Shown here one piece after another: positions 28,311-36,210 of a stretch of DNA of 64,000 bases; position 1 is the first letter of the stretch, and the number at the start of each line of letters is the position of its first letter. The position numbers and the translations under genes were made by a program. The notes below the pieces were generated by a model. The model was not told the origin of the DNA. It did not search any database and saw nothing but the letters and a program-made list of their open reading frames with translations. Source of the stretch: GCA-2746365 sp963711255. Its GTDB lineage: Bacteria > Pseudomonadota > Gammaproteobacteria > SZUA-229. Where the stretch lies: positions 1-64,000 of the forward strand of contig CAVQDO010000016.1 in the NCBI GenBank assembly GCA_963711255.1, written 5' to 3'.

Positions 28311-28325
28311 TGACTCAGGATAGCT

Positions 28326-28667
28326 TTAATTCATATGAGACCTGATCTCGTCATCTGGTGCTGGTAGTCCGGCCGCTTTCCACAAAAACAGGCATGAGCC
28401 AAACAGTCTTTTTAATTCAGCTTTATCAAGGCCGGTCGATTTACAAACATGCCTTAAGGGAGGCAATGCACCCAGGTGCAGGACCTTTTCCCTGACAAAA
28501 AAAATAACTTTAAAATGCTCTGCCGTAAGCTGGGTAAAGTTATCAGCTAAAACCTGCTCAGCAAATGCTTCATGCCAATCTTGTGCATTATATAAATACC
28601 CATTCTCATCTGTGGTAAAAGTACGTGTCTCTTTTACATTAGAGAGCTGGTTTGCTACTTCGTACAT
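28326..28667 (-). CDS. DsrC/TusE-like protein lacking the catalytic C-terminal cysteines
   Basis: A 113-residue protein with the DsrC/TusE fold signature: TTDENGYLYNAQDWHEAFAE, LTAEHFKVIFFVREK, and the C-terminal arm GSCLFLWKAAGLPAPDDE. Canonical DsrC ends with two redox cysteines (CysB, and penultimate CysA). Here the tail lacks CysA and CysB is replaced by Trp, leaving one cysteine four residues earlier. The loop between the last helices is also shortened. It may be a regulatory member of the family or use a different thiol. It pairs with a similar gene 330 bp upstream on the same strand. Confidence 0.8.
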   Translation of the reverse strand: MYEVANQLSNVKETRTFTTDENGYLYNAQDWHEAFAEQVLADNFTQLTAEHFKVIFFVREKVLHLGALPPLRHVCKSTGLDKAELKRLFGSCLFLWKAAGLPAPDDEIRSHMN

Positions 28668-28729
28668 AAATTAACTCCTGCTTAAGGTTTACATTTATTA
28701 GTTAAAGCCATAATCAACCATTTTCATCA

Positions 28730-28754
28730 CCAGGTGAAATAATCAATTTTGATT
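28730..28754 (-). promoter_or_regulatory. Upstream element shared by two DsrC-like genes (copy 1)
   Basis: About 25 bases with core CCAGGT-AAAT-AT-AATTTTGAT (plus-strand reading), 63 bp before the start of the first DsrC-like gene. The second gene has the same element at 29,390-29,414 at a similar distance, so a shared promoter or operator is likely. Confidence 0.5.
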
Positions 28755-28784
28755 AACAATCACGTTTTTGAATATAAAAAAGGC

Positions 28785-28809
28785 AAAAAAAGCGGCCCAC
28801 CAGGGCCGC
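28785..28809 (-). terminator. Rho-independent terminator after upstream DsrC-like gene
   Basis: Perfect 7-bp stem GCGGCCC/GGGCCGC with a four-base loop, followed on the minus strand by seven T. It separates the two DsrC-like genes into different transcripts. Confidence 0.85.
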
Positions 28810-28998
28810 GAAAACTTCAGACACTCCAGGTCTATCTTTTATCTGAAGGTTGGAGGGAAATCATTGATATTTGCGGTTATTACGCAAGTAACGAACCACG
28901 TCATAAAAAGCACAACAGGATTAAATAAGAAAAAGGATTACTTGATGTATTCTAACGATTAAATAAATTTTCACTATTTTCGAAGGGCAGATAACGGT

Positions 28999-29340
28999 TT
29001 AATTCATGTGAGCGCCAGGCTCATCATCAGGTCGCGGCAACCCTGCTGCACGGCATAATTGAAAACATGAGCCAAACAGGACTATCAACATAGACTTTTC
29101 CATGCCTATCGATTCACAAACCTCGGTAAGTGGCGGCAACACACCCAGGTGAAGATATTTATTGCGAACATATTGCAGGATATCTTTATGCTGTGAACTG
29201 AGACTGCGCGGCATCAAACCCAGGGATCTCGCGGCAAACGCTTCTGACCATTCACCAGGGTTTGTTAAAAAGCCCTGATCATCAATATCGATGTCAATTT
29301 CGCTCTTTCGGCGGGACTCTTTTTGATTTAGGTTCAACAT
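28999..29340 (-). CDS. DsrC/TusE-like protein, second paralogue
   Basis: A 113-residue relative of the gene at 28,326, with DIDDQGFLTNPGEWSEAFAA, SQHKDILQYVRNKYLHLGVL and the arm FGSCFQLCRAAGLPRPDDE. The CysB-equivalent cysteine is present (QLCRAAGLP) with a second cysteine four residues before it, while the penultimate CysA of true DsrC is absent. Both paralogues end in a short tail, HMN. A two-cysteine arrangement in a new position could still form a redox pair. The next gene downstream is its paralogue, and upstream lies ahpF. Confidence 0.8.
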   Translation of the reverse strand: MLNLNQKESRRKSEIDIDIDDQGFLTNPGEWSEAFAARSLGLMPRSLSSQHKDILQYVRNKYLHLGVLPPLTEVCESIGMEKSMLIVLFGSCFQLCRAAGLPRPDDEPGAHMN

Positions 29341-29389
29341 GCAATTGCTCCAGTATGGTGTGGGAGCAATGATATAAATTTAGTCACCT

Positions 29390-29414
29390 CCAGGTAAAAT
29401 TATAAATTTTGATG
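29390..29414 (-). promoter_or_regulatory. Upstream element shared by two DsrC-like genes (copy 2)
   Basis: Matches the element at 28,730-28,754 at about 20 of 25 positions and lies 50 bp before the start codon of the second paralogue. Confidence 0.5.
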
Positions 29415-29633
29415 TCTTATTAGTTTTAGAGATATGCCAGCTATGTTCAGGGCATTCTGGGTATATTTATGACCTGTGAGAAATATTTTTTTGCCACACC
29501 TGACTTAAAGCAAATGCCATGATCACCACATAAACATGCAGAACAGTAAAGTATTAAATTCACACAGATAACAAAGGGTGCATTTAAGCACCCCCTGTTA
29601 GCATTTCCCGATTTATGGTTTTAGTCGGATGCT

Positions 29634-31211
29634 TTATGCTGCTTGCTGCTCATCGACAGAGTTCATCAGCAGGTAATCAAAAGCCGCCAGTGATGCCTTT
29701 GCGCCCTCCCCCATTGAAATAATGATCTGCTTGTAGGGAACCGTTGTTACATCACCACAGGCAAATATACCTGCTTCACTGGTTTGTCCCCTTTCATCAA
29801 TCACTACTTCGCCATATGGACTTAACTCAAGCACATCTTTCAAAAAGCCGCTGTTCGGAATTAAACCAATTTGAACAAACACGCCTGAAAGTTCTTTGCT
29901 CAACACTTCATTGGTTTCACGATCCTGATATTCAATGCCTGTTACTTTGCCGCCTTGTGCAATAATTTGTTTTGTTGCAACATTTTTCAGGATAGTAATA
30001 TTGTCACGTGATTTTGCCTTGTCGACCAATACCTGATCAGCTTTTAATTCTGGCAAAAATTCAAATACGGTAACGGATTTAACAATTCCCGCGAGATCCA
30101 GCGCCGCTTCTATACCCGAATTACCGCCACCAATCACCGCAACGTCTTTATCTTTAAAGAATGGACCATCACAATGCGGGCAGTAAGCAACCCCGTTACC
30201 GATATTTTCCTTTTCTCCGGGAACACCCAGTTCCCGCCATTTAGCGCCGGTAGCCACAATCAATGTTCTACTCTTTATCTTCTCACCAGAAGAAAGATGA
30301 AGGGTTTTAATCTCACCTTTTTCAACTTTTTCTACACGAAAGTGCTCTTTAGTAGTGATGTCATATTCATTCATGTGCGCCTGTAAAGCACCGGCAAGCT
30401 CGGGACCGGTTGTTTTGCTGACTGAAATCAGATTTTCTATGCCCATGGTATCTTTAACCTGGCCACCAAAACGATCTGCAATCATGGTTACTTTAAGGCC
30501 TTTTCGGGCCGCATATATAGCTGCTGACACCCCTGCCGGGCCGCCGCCGATGACAGTAACATCCTGTACAGGTAATTCTTCCTGCTTCGCACTGGCCGTA
30601 ATATCGGGATATTTCTGCATTAACTTATCAAGCAATTGAGCGGTATCAACCTTGCCATTGGCAAACACTTCACCATTCAGAAAAACCGTAGGCACACCCT
30701 GAATATCATTGGCTGCAACCAGCTCAGGATAGACACCACCGTCGATAGTTTCTGCGCTGATATTGGAATTGAGTGTCGCAAACTGGTTAACAGCCTGTAC
30801 GACATCCGGGCAATTGTGACAACTCAGGCTAACATACACTTCAAACTTCAATTCTTGCTGTACATTGGCCACTATATTTTTCAGACTGTTATCCAGTTTT
30901 AATTCTGTGCCTGACGAGTGCAACACTGCCAGTACCAGTGAATTAAACTCGTGACCACTGGGAATGCCAGAAAACTCAATGCCGTTTGGCTTGCCATCAA
31001 CTTCAAGCATAAAACTCACCGGGCTTCTTAAGCGTCCTTCTGTATCCCGTTCTTCAACACTGATTCTGTTTGAGACTTTTGCAAAATCCTTCAGGAATGC
31101 CAGTAACTCTGCACGTTTGTTATGTTCGCCCGTTTGCACAACGAAACTAATATCGTTTTGCATGTTGGCAGTGTAGCCCATCAACGCTTCTTTAATTTCT
31201 CTAGTTAACAT
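29634..31211 (-). CDS. ahpF: Alkyl hydroperoxide reductase subunit F
   Basis: A 525-residue NAD(P)H-dependent flavoprotein that reduces AhpC. The N-terminal double thioredoxin-like domain holds the CHNC pair (SLSCHNCPDVVQAVNQF), followed by the FAD loop GGGPAGVSAAIYAARKG, the active-site disulfide CPHC (AYCPHCDGPFF) and the NAD(P)H loop GGGNSGIEAALDLAG. Length matches E. coli AhpF. It lies downstream of ahpC on the same strand, with a hairpin and short tandem repeats between them. OxyR, encoded divergently, is the expected activator. Confidence 0.96.
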   Translation of the reverse strand: MLTREIKEALMGYTANMQNDISFVVQTGEHNKRAELLAFLKDFAKVSNRISVEERDTEGRLRSPVSFMLEVDGKPNGIEFSGIPSGHEFNSLVLAVLHSSGTELKLDNSLKNIVANVQQELKFEVYVSLSCHNCPDVVQAVNQFATLNSNISAETIDGGVYPELVAANDIQGVPTVFLNGEVFANGKVDTAQLLDKLMQKYPDITASAKQEELPVQDVTVIGGGPAGVSAAIYAARKGLKVTMIADRFGGQVKDTMGIENLISVSKTTGPELAGALQAHMNEYDITTKEHFRVEKVEKGEIKTLHLSSGEKIKSRTLIVATGAKWRELGVPGEKENIGNGVAYCPHCDGPFFKDKDVAVIGGGNSGIEAALDLAGIVKSVTVFEFLPELKADQVLVDKAKSRDNITILKNVATKQIIAQGGKVTGIEYQDRETNEVLSKELSGVFVQIGLIPNSGFLKDVLELSPYGEVVIDERGQTSEAGIFACGDVTTVPYKQIIISMGEGAKASLAAFDYLLMNSVDEQQAA

Positions 31212-31243
31212 GATTTACTCCTTGCTGAAAGAATTTGTTCTGT

Positions 31244-31293
31244 TGTAAATTATCTGGTGTAAATTATTTGCTGTAAATTATTTGCTGTAAATT
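31244..31293. repeat. 14-bp tandem repeats between ahpC and ahpF
   Basis: The unit TGTAAATTATTTGC is repeated three times with a partial fourth copy. It directly follows the ahpC-ahpF intergenic hairpin on the transcribed strand, in the leader of ahpF. Confidence 0.75.
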
Positions 31294-31318
31294 GGCGGGC
31301 AACCCAGCGTTGCCCGCC
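31294..31318 (-). terminator. ahpC-ahpF intergenic hairpin (attenuator-like)
   Basis: Perfect 10-bp stem GGCGGGCAAC/GTTGCCCGCC with a five-base loop and no clear T-run. It likely lowers ahpF expression relative to ahpC or stabilises the ahpC transcript. Confidence 0.6.
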
Positions 31319-31351
31319 CTCACAGATAAATAGTTATAGCTATTTTCTGCT

Positions 31352-31915
31352 TTAGATCTTGCCGACCAGGTCAAGGCTAGGTGTTAATGTTTCCTGACCC
31401 TGTTCCCACGCAGCTGGACAAACTTCACCGTCGTGCTCGGCAACATACTGTGCCGCTTTCACTTTGCGAACCATGTCTTTTGCAGAGCGGCCTATACCCA
31501 GGTCATGCACTTCTGACACTTTTATTATGCCGTCCGGATTTGCCAGGAATGTACCGCGCAATGCCAGTGCCTCTTCCTCGATCATTACCTCGAATCCTCG
31601 AGTAATCGCACCAGTGGGATCACCTATCATCGGGTAATTGATCTTGCCGATTGCATCACTGGTGTCGTGCCACGCTTTATGTACGAAATGCGTATCTGTT
31701 GATACCGAGTACACTTCTACTCCCAGGCCCTGCAGTTCTTCATAATAGTTCTGCATATCTTCCAGCTCTGTAGGGCAGACAAAGGTGAAATCGGCGGGAT
31801 AGAACAGAAAGATTGACCACTTGCCTTTCGCGTCATCAGAGGTAATGGTTTTGAACTCACCATTGTGGAAAGCTTCTGCTTTAAATTCAGGGATTGATTT
31901 GTTGATCATTGACAT
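31352..31915 (-). CDS. ahpC: Alkyl hydroperoxide reductase subunit C (peroxiredoxin)
   Basis: A 187-residue typical 2-Cys peroxiredoxin that reduces H2O2 and organic hydroperoxides. The peroxidatic cysteine is in FTFVCPTELEDM near residue 48 and the resolving cysteine in GEVCPAAWEQG near 167. SVSTDTHFVHKAWHD is the usual AhpC sequence. Upstream is the divergent oxyR promoter region, downstream ahpF. Confidence 0.97.
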   Translation of the reverse strand: MSMINKSIPEFKAEAFHNGEFKTITSDDAKGKWSIFLFYPADFTFVCPTELEDMQNYYEELQGLGVEVYSVSTDTHFVHKAWHDTSDAIGKINYPMIGDPTGAITRGFEVMIEEEALALRGTFLANPDGIIKVSEVHDLGIGRSAKDMVRKVKAAQYVAEHDGEVCPAAWEQGQETLTPSLDLVGKI

Positions 31916-32067
31916 AATATGTATCCTCTTTGTTTTCTTTAATAGTTAATATCGGGCTGTAAATACGCTGCTGCTGTTACAACGTTGGATAGAAGAATAA
32001 GGGATTCCATTAATCTAATAAATCACTTAATATAGATAACAACATTCTATTTAATTGAACATAAGCC

Positions 32068-32961
32068 ATGATCTCACTTAAGCAAATTACCTACATACTG
32101 GCCGTAGAGAAAACCCTGCATTTCAAAAAGGCCGCAGAACTATGCTCAATCTCACAATCCGCGCTCAGTACGGCGATCAGTGAAATGGAAAAACAGCTTG
32201 GTTTTCAGGTATTTGAACGAGACAATAAAAAAGTACTAATAACACCGGTCGGCGCACTGTGCCTGCAAAAAGCTCGCAGCATCAAGTTACAGATGGACGA
32301 CCTGCACCAGCTTGGGCAATCCTTAAAAGCGCCTTTGAGCTACCCCATGTCGGTCGGCACTATACCCACCATTGGGCCTTACCTGTTACCGAAGGTATTA
32401 CCCGGTGTACGCCATCAATACCCGGATTTCCAGTTACGCATTAGCGAAGAACAATCTCATGTGCTGGTGAGTAAAGTCAGGGCCGGTGAACTGGATACTG
32501 CAATTCTGGCACTGCCCTTTGATATCGAGGGCCTGTTGTCATTTGAATTTTGGCAGGAAGATTTTTACTGGGTATCACATCAGGATGATGAGCTTGCAAA
32601 ACAAACCGAAATTACCAGCGCCGAACTAAAACAGTCCCGGCTGATGCTGTTAAAGGATGGGCACTGCCTGAAAGAGCATGCCCTGGCGGTCTGCAAGTTA
32701 CCTTCGACAGAAACAGATTCCTCTCTCGAATCAACCAGCTTGAATTTACTGGTACAAATGGTAGCAGGCCATATGGGTACGACACTGGTTCCCGAAATGG
32801 CACTCGATCAGTTAATCGCTGGAAATTCAGAATTAAAGGCAACTCACCTGAACGAACCCGGCCCACATAGAAGAATCGCGTTTATTACTCGACCCAATTA
32901 TGCCGGCGTCAAAAATATCGAATTATTGATGAAGTTGTTTCAGCAACAACTAAAAGGTTAA
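32068..32961 (+). CDS. oxyR: LysR-type peroxide sensor OxyR
   Basis: A 297-residue LysR regulator. The N-terminal helix-turn-helix spans about 15-40 (HFKKAAELCSISQSALSTAI). The effector domain has the redox pair in GHCLKEHALAVC, with the same nine-residue spacing as Cys199 and Cys208 of E. coli OxyR, so peroxide-driven disulfide activation is expected. It is divergent from ahpC, its usual target. A conventional OxyR box is not clear in the 152-bp intergenic region, which is A+T-rich. Confidence 0.93.
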   Translation: MISLKQITYILAVEKTLHFKKAAELCSISQSALSTAISEMEKQLGFQVFERDNKKVLITPVGALCLQKARSIKLQMDDLHQLGQSLKAPLSYPMSVGTIPTIGPYLLPKVLPGVRHQYPDFQLRISEEQSHVLVSKVRAGELDTAILALPFDIEGLLSFEFWQEDFYWVSHQDDELAKQTEITSAELKQSRLMLLKDGHCLKEHALAVCKLPSTETDSSLESTSLNLLVQMVAGHMGTTLVPEMALDQLIAGNSELKATHLNEPGPHRRIAFITRPNYAGVKNIELLMKLFQQQLKG

Positions 32962-33224
32962 AACTTTTTTTCCGGGCCTATGAAACAACACATAGTTCAG
33001 GAGTAAGCAGTTATTGTTCATTATCATCACGCCATTGGCGACGATTAATGGCATAGCTGTTTATTTTTCCAATAAAAGGTAACCGCAACATACCGGTTAG
33101 CCTTGAAACAAGTTTTGGATCATTATAAGTATAAATACCGATTCGTTGTTCAAAATATATTGTTGATATCTATCATCGTTTCTCGCGACGCTGATTTTAA
33201 TCTGTAATAATCCTGCATTGTACA
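32962..33224. other. Intergenic region after oxyR
   Basis: A minus-strand frame from about 33,170 to 33,011 reads DPKLVSRLTGMLRLPFIGKI before its stop but has no good start codon. It may be a remnant or a short unrecognised gene. Nothing else is seen. Confidence 0.3.
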
Positions 33225-33225
33225 T

Positions 33226-33258
33226 AAAAAAGCCTCACCAAATATCGGTGAGGCTTTA
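33226..33258. terminator. Bidirectional terminator hairpin
   Basis: Stem AGCCTCACC/GGTGAGGCT with A-rich and T-containing flanks. It lies beyond oxyR and the tRNA-linked repeats. Confidence 0.75.
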
Positions 33259-33314
33259 CTTAATTCTTCTAGCTGTAATGTTTTGTCGGAAGGATTATCG
33301 CCCACTTCCCTGTG

Positions 33315-33332
33315 GGCGCGCCTGGAAGGATT
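33315..33332 (-). other. 18-bp copy of the tRNA-Arg 3' end
   Basis: GGCGCGCCTGGAAGGATT is identical to 33,759-33,776, the 3' terminal part of the tRNA-Arg gene, in the same orientation. Such duplications mark attachment sites of elements integrating at tRNA 3' ends, but only 444 bp separate the two and no integrase is present. Confidence 0.5.
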
Positions 33333-33525
33333 ACTCCGGGCTTCCTGCCCTCACCGTTACTCCGCACATCGTGTGCTCCACCCTGCGGGCCACACTTCGT
33401 GTGTTCAAATTCATTCCAGATGAATTTGTCGGGGCCATCCGCAAAAGTCGCGGATGTTAAAAATCGTTCCTGACGATTTTTTCGAACCGTGTGACGAACC
33501 AATTCTTCCAAAACAACGAACAATA

Positions 33526-33560
33526 AAAAAGCCCCACCAAAAAACTGGTGGGGCTTTTTA
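33526..33560. terminator. Terminator hairpin in repeat copy 1
   Basis: Stem GCCCCACCA/TGGTGGGGC flanked by A6 and T5, so it can work in both directions. Confidence 0.8.
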
Positions 33561-33712
33561 ATTATCTGGCGCTATTGTTATTCGGAAGGATTATCGGGCC
33601 CACTTCCCTGTGGGCGCCCTTCGGGGCATCCGCATAAATTCGGATCGTTAAAAATCGTTCCCGACGATTTTTTCGAACCGTGTGACGAACCAATTCTTAC
33701 AAAACAACGAAC

Positions 33713-33752
33713 AATAAAAAAGCCCCACCAAAAAACGGGTGGGGCTTTTTTA
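33713..33752. terminator. Terminator of tRNA-Arg transcript
   Basis: Stem GCCCCACC/GGTGGGGC with an A-run on one side and T-run on the other. It begins six bases beyond the tRNA-Arg CCA end. Confidence 0.85.
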
Positions 33753-33757
33753 TTGTA

Positions 33758-33834
33758 TGGCGCGCCTGGAAGGATTCGAACCTCCGACCGCTCGGTTCGT
33801 AGCCGAGTACTCTATCCAGCTGAGCTACAGGCGC
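33758..33834 (-). tRNA. tRNA-Arg (anticodon ACG)
   Basis: 77 nt including encoded CCA. Acceptor stem GCGCCTG/CAGGCGC, D-arm AGCTCAGCTGGATAGAG, anticodon arm CTCGGCTACGAACCGAG with ACG in the loop, and T-arm GGAGGTTCGAATCCTTCC. It lies downstream of tRNA-Ser, as in many gammaproteobacteria near csrA. Confidence 0.95.
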
Positions 33835-33967
33835 ATAATTTGTCGATACTGCTGCGAGGCACGCATTATCTAGGTTTATGCCAGATACGTCAAATAAAAC
33901 TGGTTACTTTTAGCATCTGTTTTATATATGAAGCGAAGGTTCTCATCAAGTCCGCTTGCTACACAAT

Positions 33968-34010
33968 ATTCTTAAAAATGCACCAGAAAAACTGGTGCAT
34001 TTTTAAGAAT
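33968..34010. terminator. Long perfect hairpin between the two tRNA genes
   Basis: A 19-bp perfect stem (ATTCTTAAAAATGCACCAG and its complement) around a five-A loop, starting directly after the tRNA-Ser CCA end. It would end tRNA-Ser transcription or guide processing. Confidence 0.75.
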
Positions 34011-34011
34011 A

Positions 34012-34104
34012 TGGCGGAGAAAGAGGGATTCGAACCCTCGATAGAGCTATAAACCCTATACACCCTTAGCAGGGGCGCGCCTTCAGCCGCTCGGCCACTT
34101 CTCC
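34012..34104 (-). tRNA. tRNA-Ser (anticodon GCT)
   Basis: 93 nt with a long variable arm and encoded CCA. The acceptor stem starts GGAGAAG, the D-arm is GGCCGAGCGGCTGAAGG, the anticodon loop carries GCT (CCCCTGCTAAGGG), and the T-arm is GAGGGTTCGAATCCCTC. The csrA-tRNA-Ser-tRNA-Arg arrangement is common in gammaproteobacteria. Confidence 0.95.
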
Positions 34105-34317
34105 GTAATTCAATACTGCTTGCTGTTTACTACAATATGCCTGTGTTTACATGTGCCAGGCGCACCCCTGTCGTAGCTTACGTTACAAAATACTTCCTGT
34201 ATTTACCCTTCATAACATCAACTAAAACACGTTGATATTCAAAATCGTTCAAAACGATTTGTCAGCCATAAGGCCTTTACTCAAGGTAGAACTACATGAT
34301 TTATATCTGAATATAAT

Positions 34318-34361
34318 AAAAAAACAGATATGCTTCATTCAACGGATGCGAAGCATACCTG
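34318..34361 (-). terminator. csrA terminator
   Basis: Inverted arms CAGGTATGCTTC and GAAGCATATCTG with a 13-base loop, followed by seven T on the minus strand, about 37 bp after the csrA stop. Confidence 0.8.
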
Positions 34362-34397
34362 TCTTCTGTTTACAGGTAAAGTCTTTTAACTAATAAC

Positions 34398-34583
34398 TTA
34401 AGCAGAACCTGTTTCTGCCTGTTCAGCCTTGATACGCTCGTAAATTTCTTCACGGTGTACCGATACATCTTTAGGCGCATTAATGCCTATTCTCACCTGA
34501 TTACCTTTAACACCAAGCACGGTAACAGTAACTTCATCACCTATCATTAAGGTTTCGCCTACGCGACGGGTTAATATCAACAT
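34398..34583 (-). CDS. csrA: Carbon storage regulator CsrA
   Basis: A 61-residue RNA-binding dimer that represses or stabilises mRNAs by binding GGA motifs in leaders. The sequence starts MLILTRRVGETLMIGDEVTV and has the RNA-contact region VRIGINAPKDVSVHREEIY, almost identical to the family consensus. It lies downstream of lysC on the same strand and carries its own terminator. Confidence 0.97.
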   Translation of the reverse strand: MLILTRRVGETLMIGDEVTVTVLGVKGNQVRIGINAPKDVSVHREEIYERIKAEQAETGSA

Positions 34584-34708
34584 ATCCTTTTCTCCATGTT
34601 GTATTAGGTTAATATAAGAAGCTTAAACAGCGCGAGAGTTCAAACTCCTTACCTTTTGTCCTCATTTTTTTACACAGTTAAAGGTTCTGTGTATAACTGA
34701 CGGCCATT

Positions 34709-35944
34709 TTACAGATTTTTTAGGTGTCCGTCACTATCTAGAGCAAAAGCTTCGTGTAAAGCTCTCACTCCCAGTTCCAGGTACTTCTCATCGACCACCA
34801 CGGAAATCTTGATTTCAGAGGTGGAGATCATCCGAATATTGATATTTTCCTTCGCCAGGGTATCAAACATGGTATTGGCTATACCGGCGTGTGAGCGCAT
34901 ACCGACGCCAACCAGTGAAATCTTGACGATGGCATCATCACCTTTTACTTTTTTCGCACCCAGCTCTTTAGAAACTTTTTCCAGCAGCGCATATGCCGTT
35001 TCGTAATCATTTCGATGTACGGTAAAGGTGAAATCGGTACAGCCGTCTTCCGCAATATTCTGTACGATCATATCAATTTCGATGTTTGCATCGGTAACCG
35101 GCCCCAGAATTTTGGAAGCGACACCGGGCTGGTCGGGTACACCGTTAATGGTTAACTGTGCTTCATCGCGATTAAACGCGATACCTGAAATTAACGCCTG
35201 TTCCACGTCATCATCCTCCAGTGCTATTAATGTACCCTCTCCTTCTTCAAAGGATGACAGCACACGTAATGGGACATTGTATTTACCCGCAAATTCAACC
35301 GAGCGGATTTGCAGAACCTTTGAGCCAAGGCTGGCCATTTCCAGCATTTCTTCAAAAGTAATTTTATCGAGTTTTCTTGCCTTCGGCTCAACGCGCGGGT
35401 CGGTGGTATAGACACCGTCGACGTCTGTATAAATCTGGCATTCGTCGGCTTTTAGCGCAGCCGCAATTGCCACTGCAGTGGTATCAGAACCGCCGCGTCC
35501 CAGTGTTGTAATGTTTCCATGTTCATCGACACCCTGGAAACCGGCGACCACGACCACGCGTCCTGCCTCCAGGTCGGCCTCCATTTTTTCTGACTGAATC
35601 TCTTTTATTCTCGCTTTACCGTGGACATTATCGGTAACCATGCGGATCTGAGAGCCGGTGTAGGAACGAGCATCACAACCGCGATCAAGCAATGCCATGG
35701 CTAATAAGGCAATGGTTACCTGCTCGCCAGTCGAAACAATCACATCCATTTCACGCGGATGCGGTTTCTTGCTGATCTCATTAGCAAGCGCGATTAAGCG
35801 ATTGGTTTCACCGCTCATAGCTGAAACAGTGACGACAATCCTGTGGCCTTTTTTAGCCTGCGCAGCCACTTTATCAGCGACATTGCCGATTTTTTCGATC
35901 GTGCCGACCGAAGTACCGCCGTATTTTTGAACAATCAGGGACAT
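34709..35944 (-). CDS. lysC: Aspartate kinase
   Basis: Phosphorylates aspartate in the first step of lysine, methionine and threonine synthesis. The 411-residue monofunctional enzyme has the kinase start KYGGTSVG, FQGVDEHGNITTLGRGGSDT and two C-terminal ACT domains (about 265-405) that usually bind lysine and threonine. The alaS-lysC-csrA order is the pseudomonad-type arrangement. No fused homoserine dehydrogenase domain. Confidence 0.96.
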   Translation of the reverse strand: MSLIVQKYGGTSVGTIEKIGNVADKVAAQAKKGHRIVVTVSAMSGETNRLIALANEISKKPHPREMDVIVSTGEQVTIALLAMALLDRGCDARSYTGSQIRMVTDNVHGKARIKEIQSEKMEADLEAGRVVVVAGFQGVDEHGNITTLGRGGSDTTAVAIAAALKADECQIYTDVDGVYTTDPRVEPKARKLDKITFEEMLEMASLGSKVLQIRSVEFAGKYNVPLRVLSSFEEGEGTLIALEDDDVEQALISGIAFNRDEAQLTINGVPDQPGVASKILGPVTDANIEIDMIVQNIAEDGCTDFTFTVHRNDYETAYALLEKVSKELGAKKVKGDDAIVKISLVGVGMRSHAGIANTMFDTLAKENINIRMISTSEIKISVVVDEKYLELGVRALHEAFALDSDGHLKNL

Positions 35945-36103
35945 AAAACGTTAATGCCTGGGTTTCATCGTTGGGAAAATCGTGAAGTATATAAGTTATG
36001 GCTAATTCGTGCAATGAATCAACAGTTTAGATAGGTGAAATTTAATCTGGCTTTACTTCAAAGCTGGTAAAAAATAACTAAGAAAAGTTTTGTCATCTCG
36101 AAC

Positions 36104-36182
36104 AGTAGTGAGAAGTTCTGTTCCACTGTGGAACAGGTTAAACCGAATAAGATCCTTCACTATCGTTCAGGCTGACAACTCA
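36104..36182. repeat. Imperfect palindromic repeat (TGTCA...GAA...TGACA type)
   Basis: Arms TGTCATCTCGAACAGTAGTG and the complement of CACTATCGTTCAGGCTGACA flank an inner perfect hairpin CTGTTCCAC/GTGGAACAG. It resembles the dispersed GTCATCCTGA-type intergenic repeats of environmental bacteria. It sits between lysC and alaS. Confidence 0.55.
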
Positions 36183-36210
36183 GGTTTCTACCAGGCCGTT
36201 AGGCGGTTAC

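Larger units (their letters stand above)
28668..28998. other. Intergenic region between two DsrC-like genes
   Basis: Holds the upstream element at 28,730-28,754, a minus-strand terminator at 28,785-28,809 and no convincing coding frame. Confidence 0.5.
33282..33752. repeat. Direct repeat pair with terminators downstream of tRNA-Arg
   Basis: Two copies share GGAAGGATTATCG, CCCACTTCCCTGTGGGCG, AAAAATCGTTC, GACGATTTTTTCGAACCG and a terminal hairpin. The first copy is longer by about 110 bp because of extra sequence containing an 18-bp copy of the tRNA-Arg 3' end. Coding frames through it resemble the repeat-derived shadows common near tRNA genes and are not accepted as genes. Confidence 0.75.

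Noticed and set aside
28742..28753. FNR-type site (ATCAA and TTGAT) before a DsrC-like gene
   Set aside because: The half-sites are in the reverse order from an FNR box and the spacing is two bases; the second gene does not keep both halves.
28768..28962. A 64-residue plus-strand frame between the DsrC-like genes
   Set aside because: It spans the terminator hairpin, lacks a ribosome-binding site and has no recognisable domain.
31244..31293. Possible CRISPR array
   Set aside because: The 14-bp units are contiguous without spacers, and no cas genes are in the window.
31916..32067. OxyR binding site in the ahpC-oxyR spacer
   Set aside because: ATAG and CTAT half-sites occur, but spacing does not fit the known four-element OxyR pattern.
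33269..33523. An 84-residue minus-strand reading frame in the tRNA-linked repeats
   Set aside because: It runs through duplicated hairpins and a copy of a tRNA end; such frames are repeat shadows and have no start signal.
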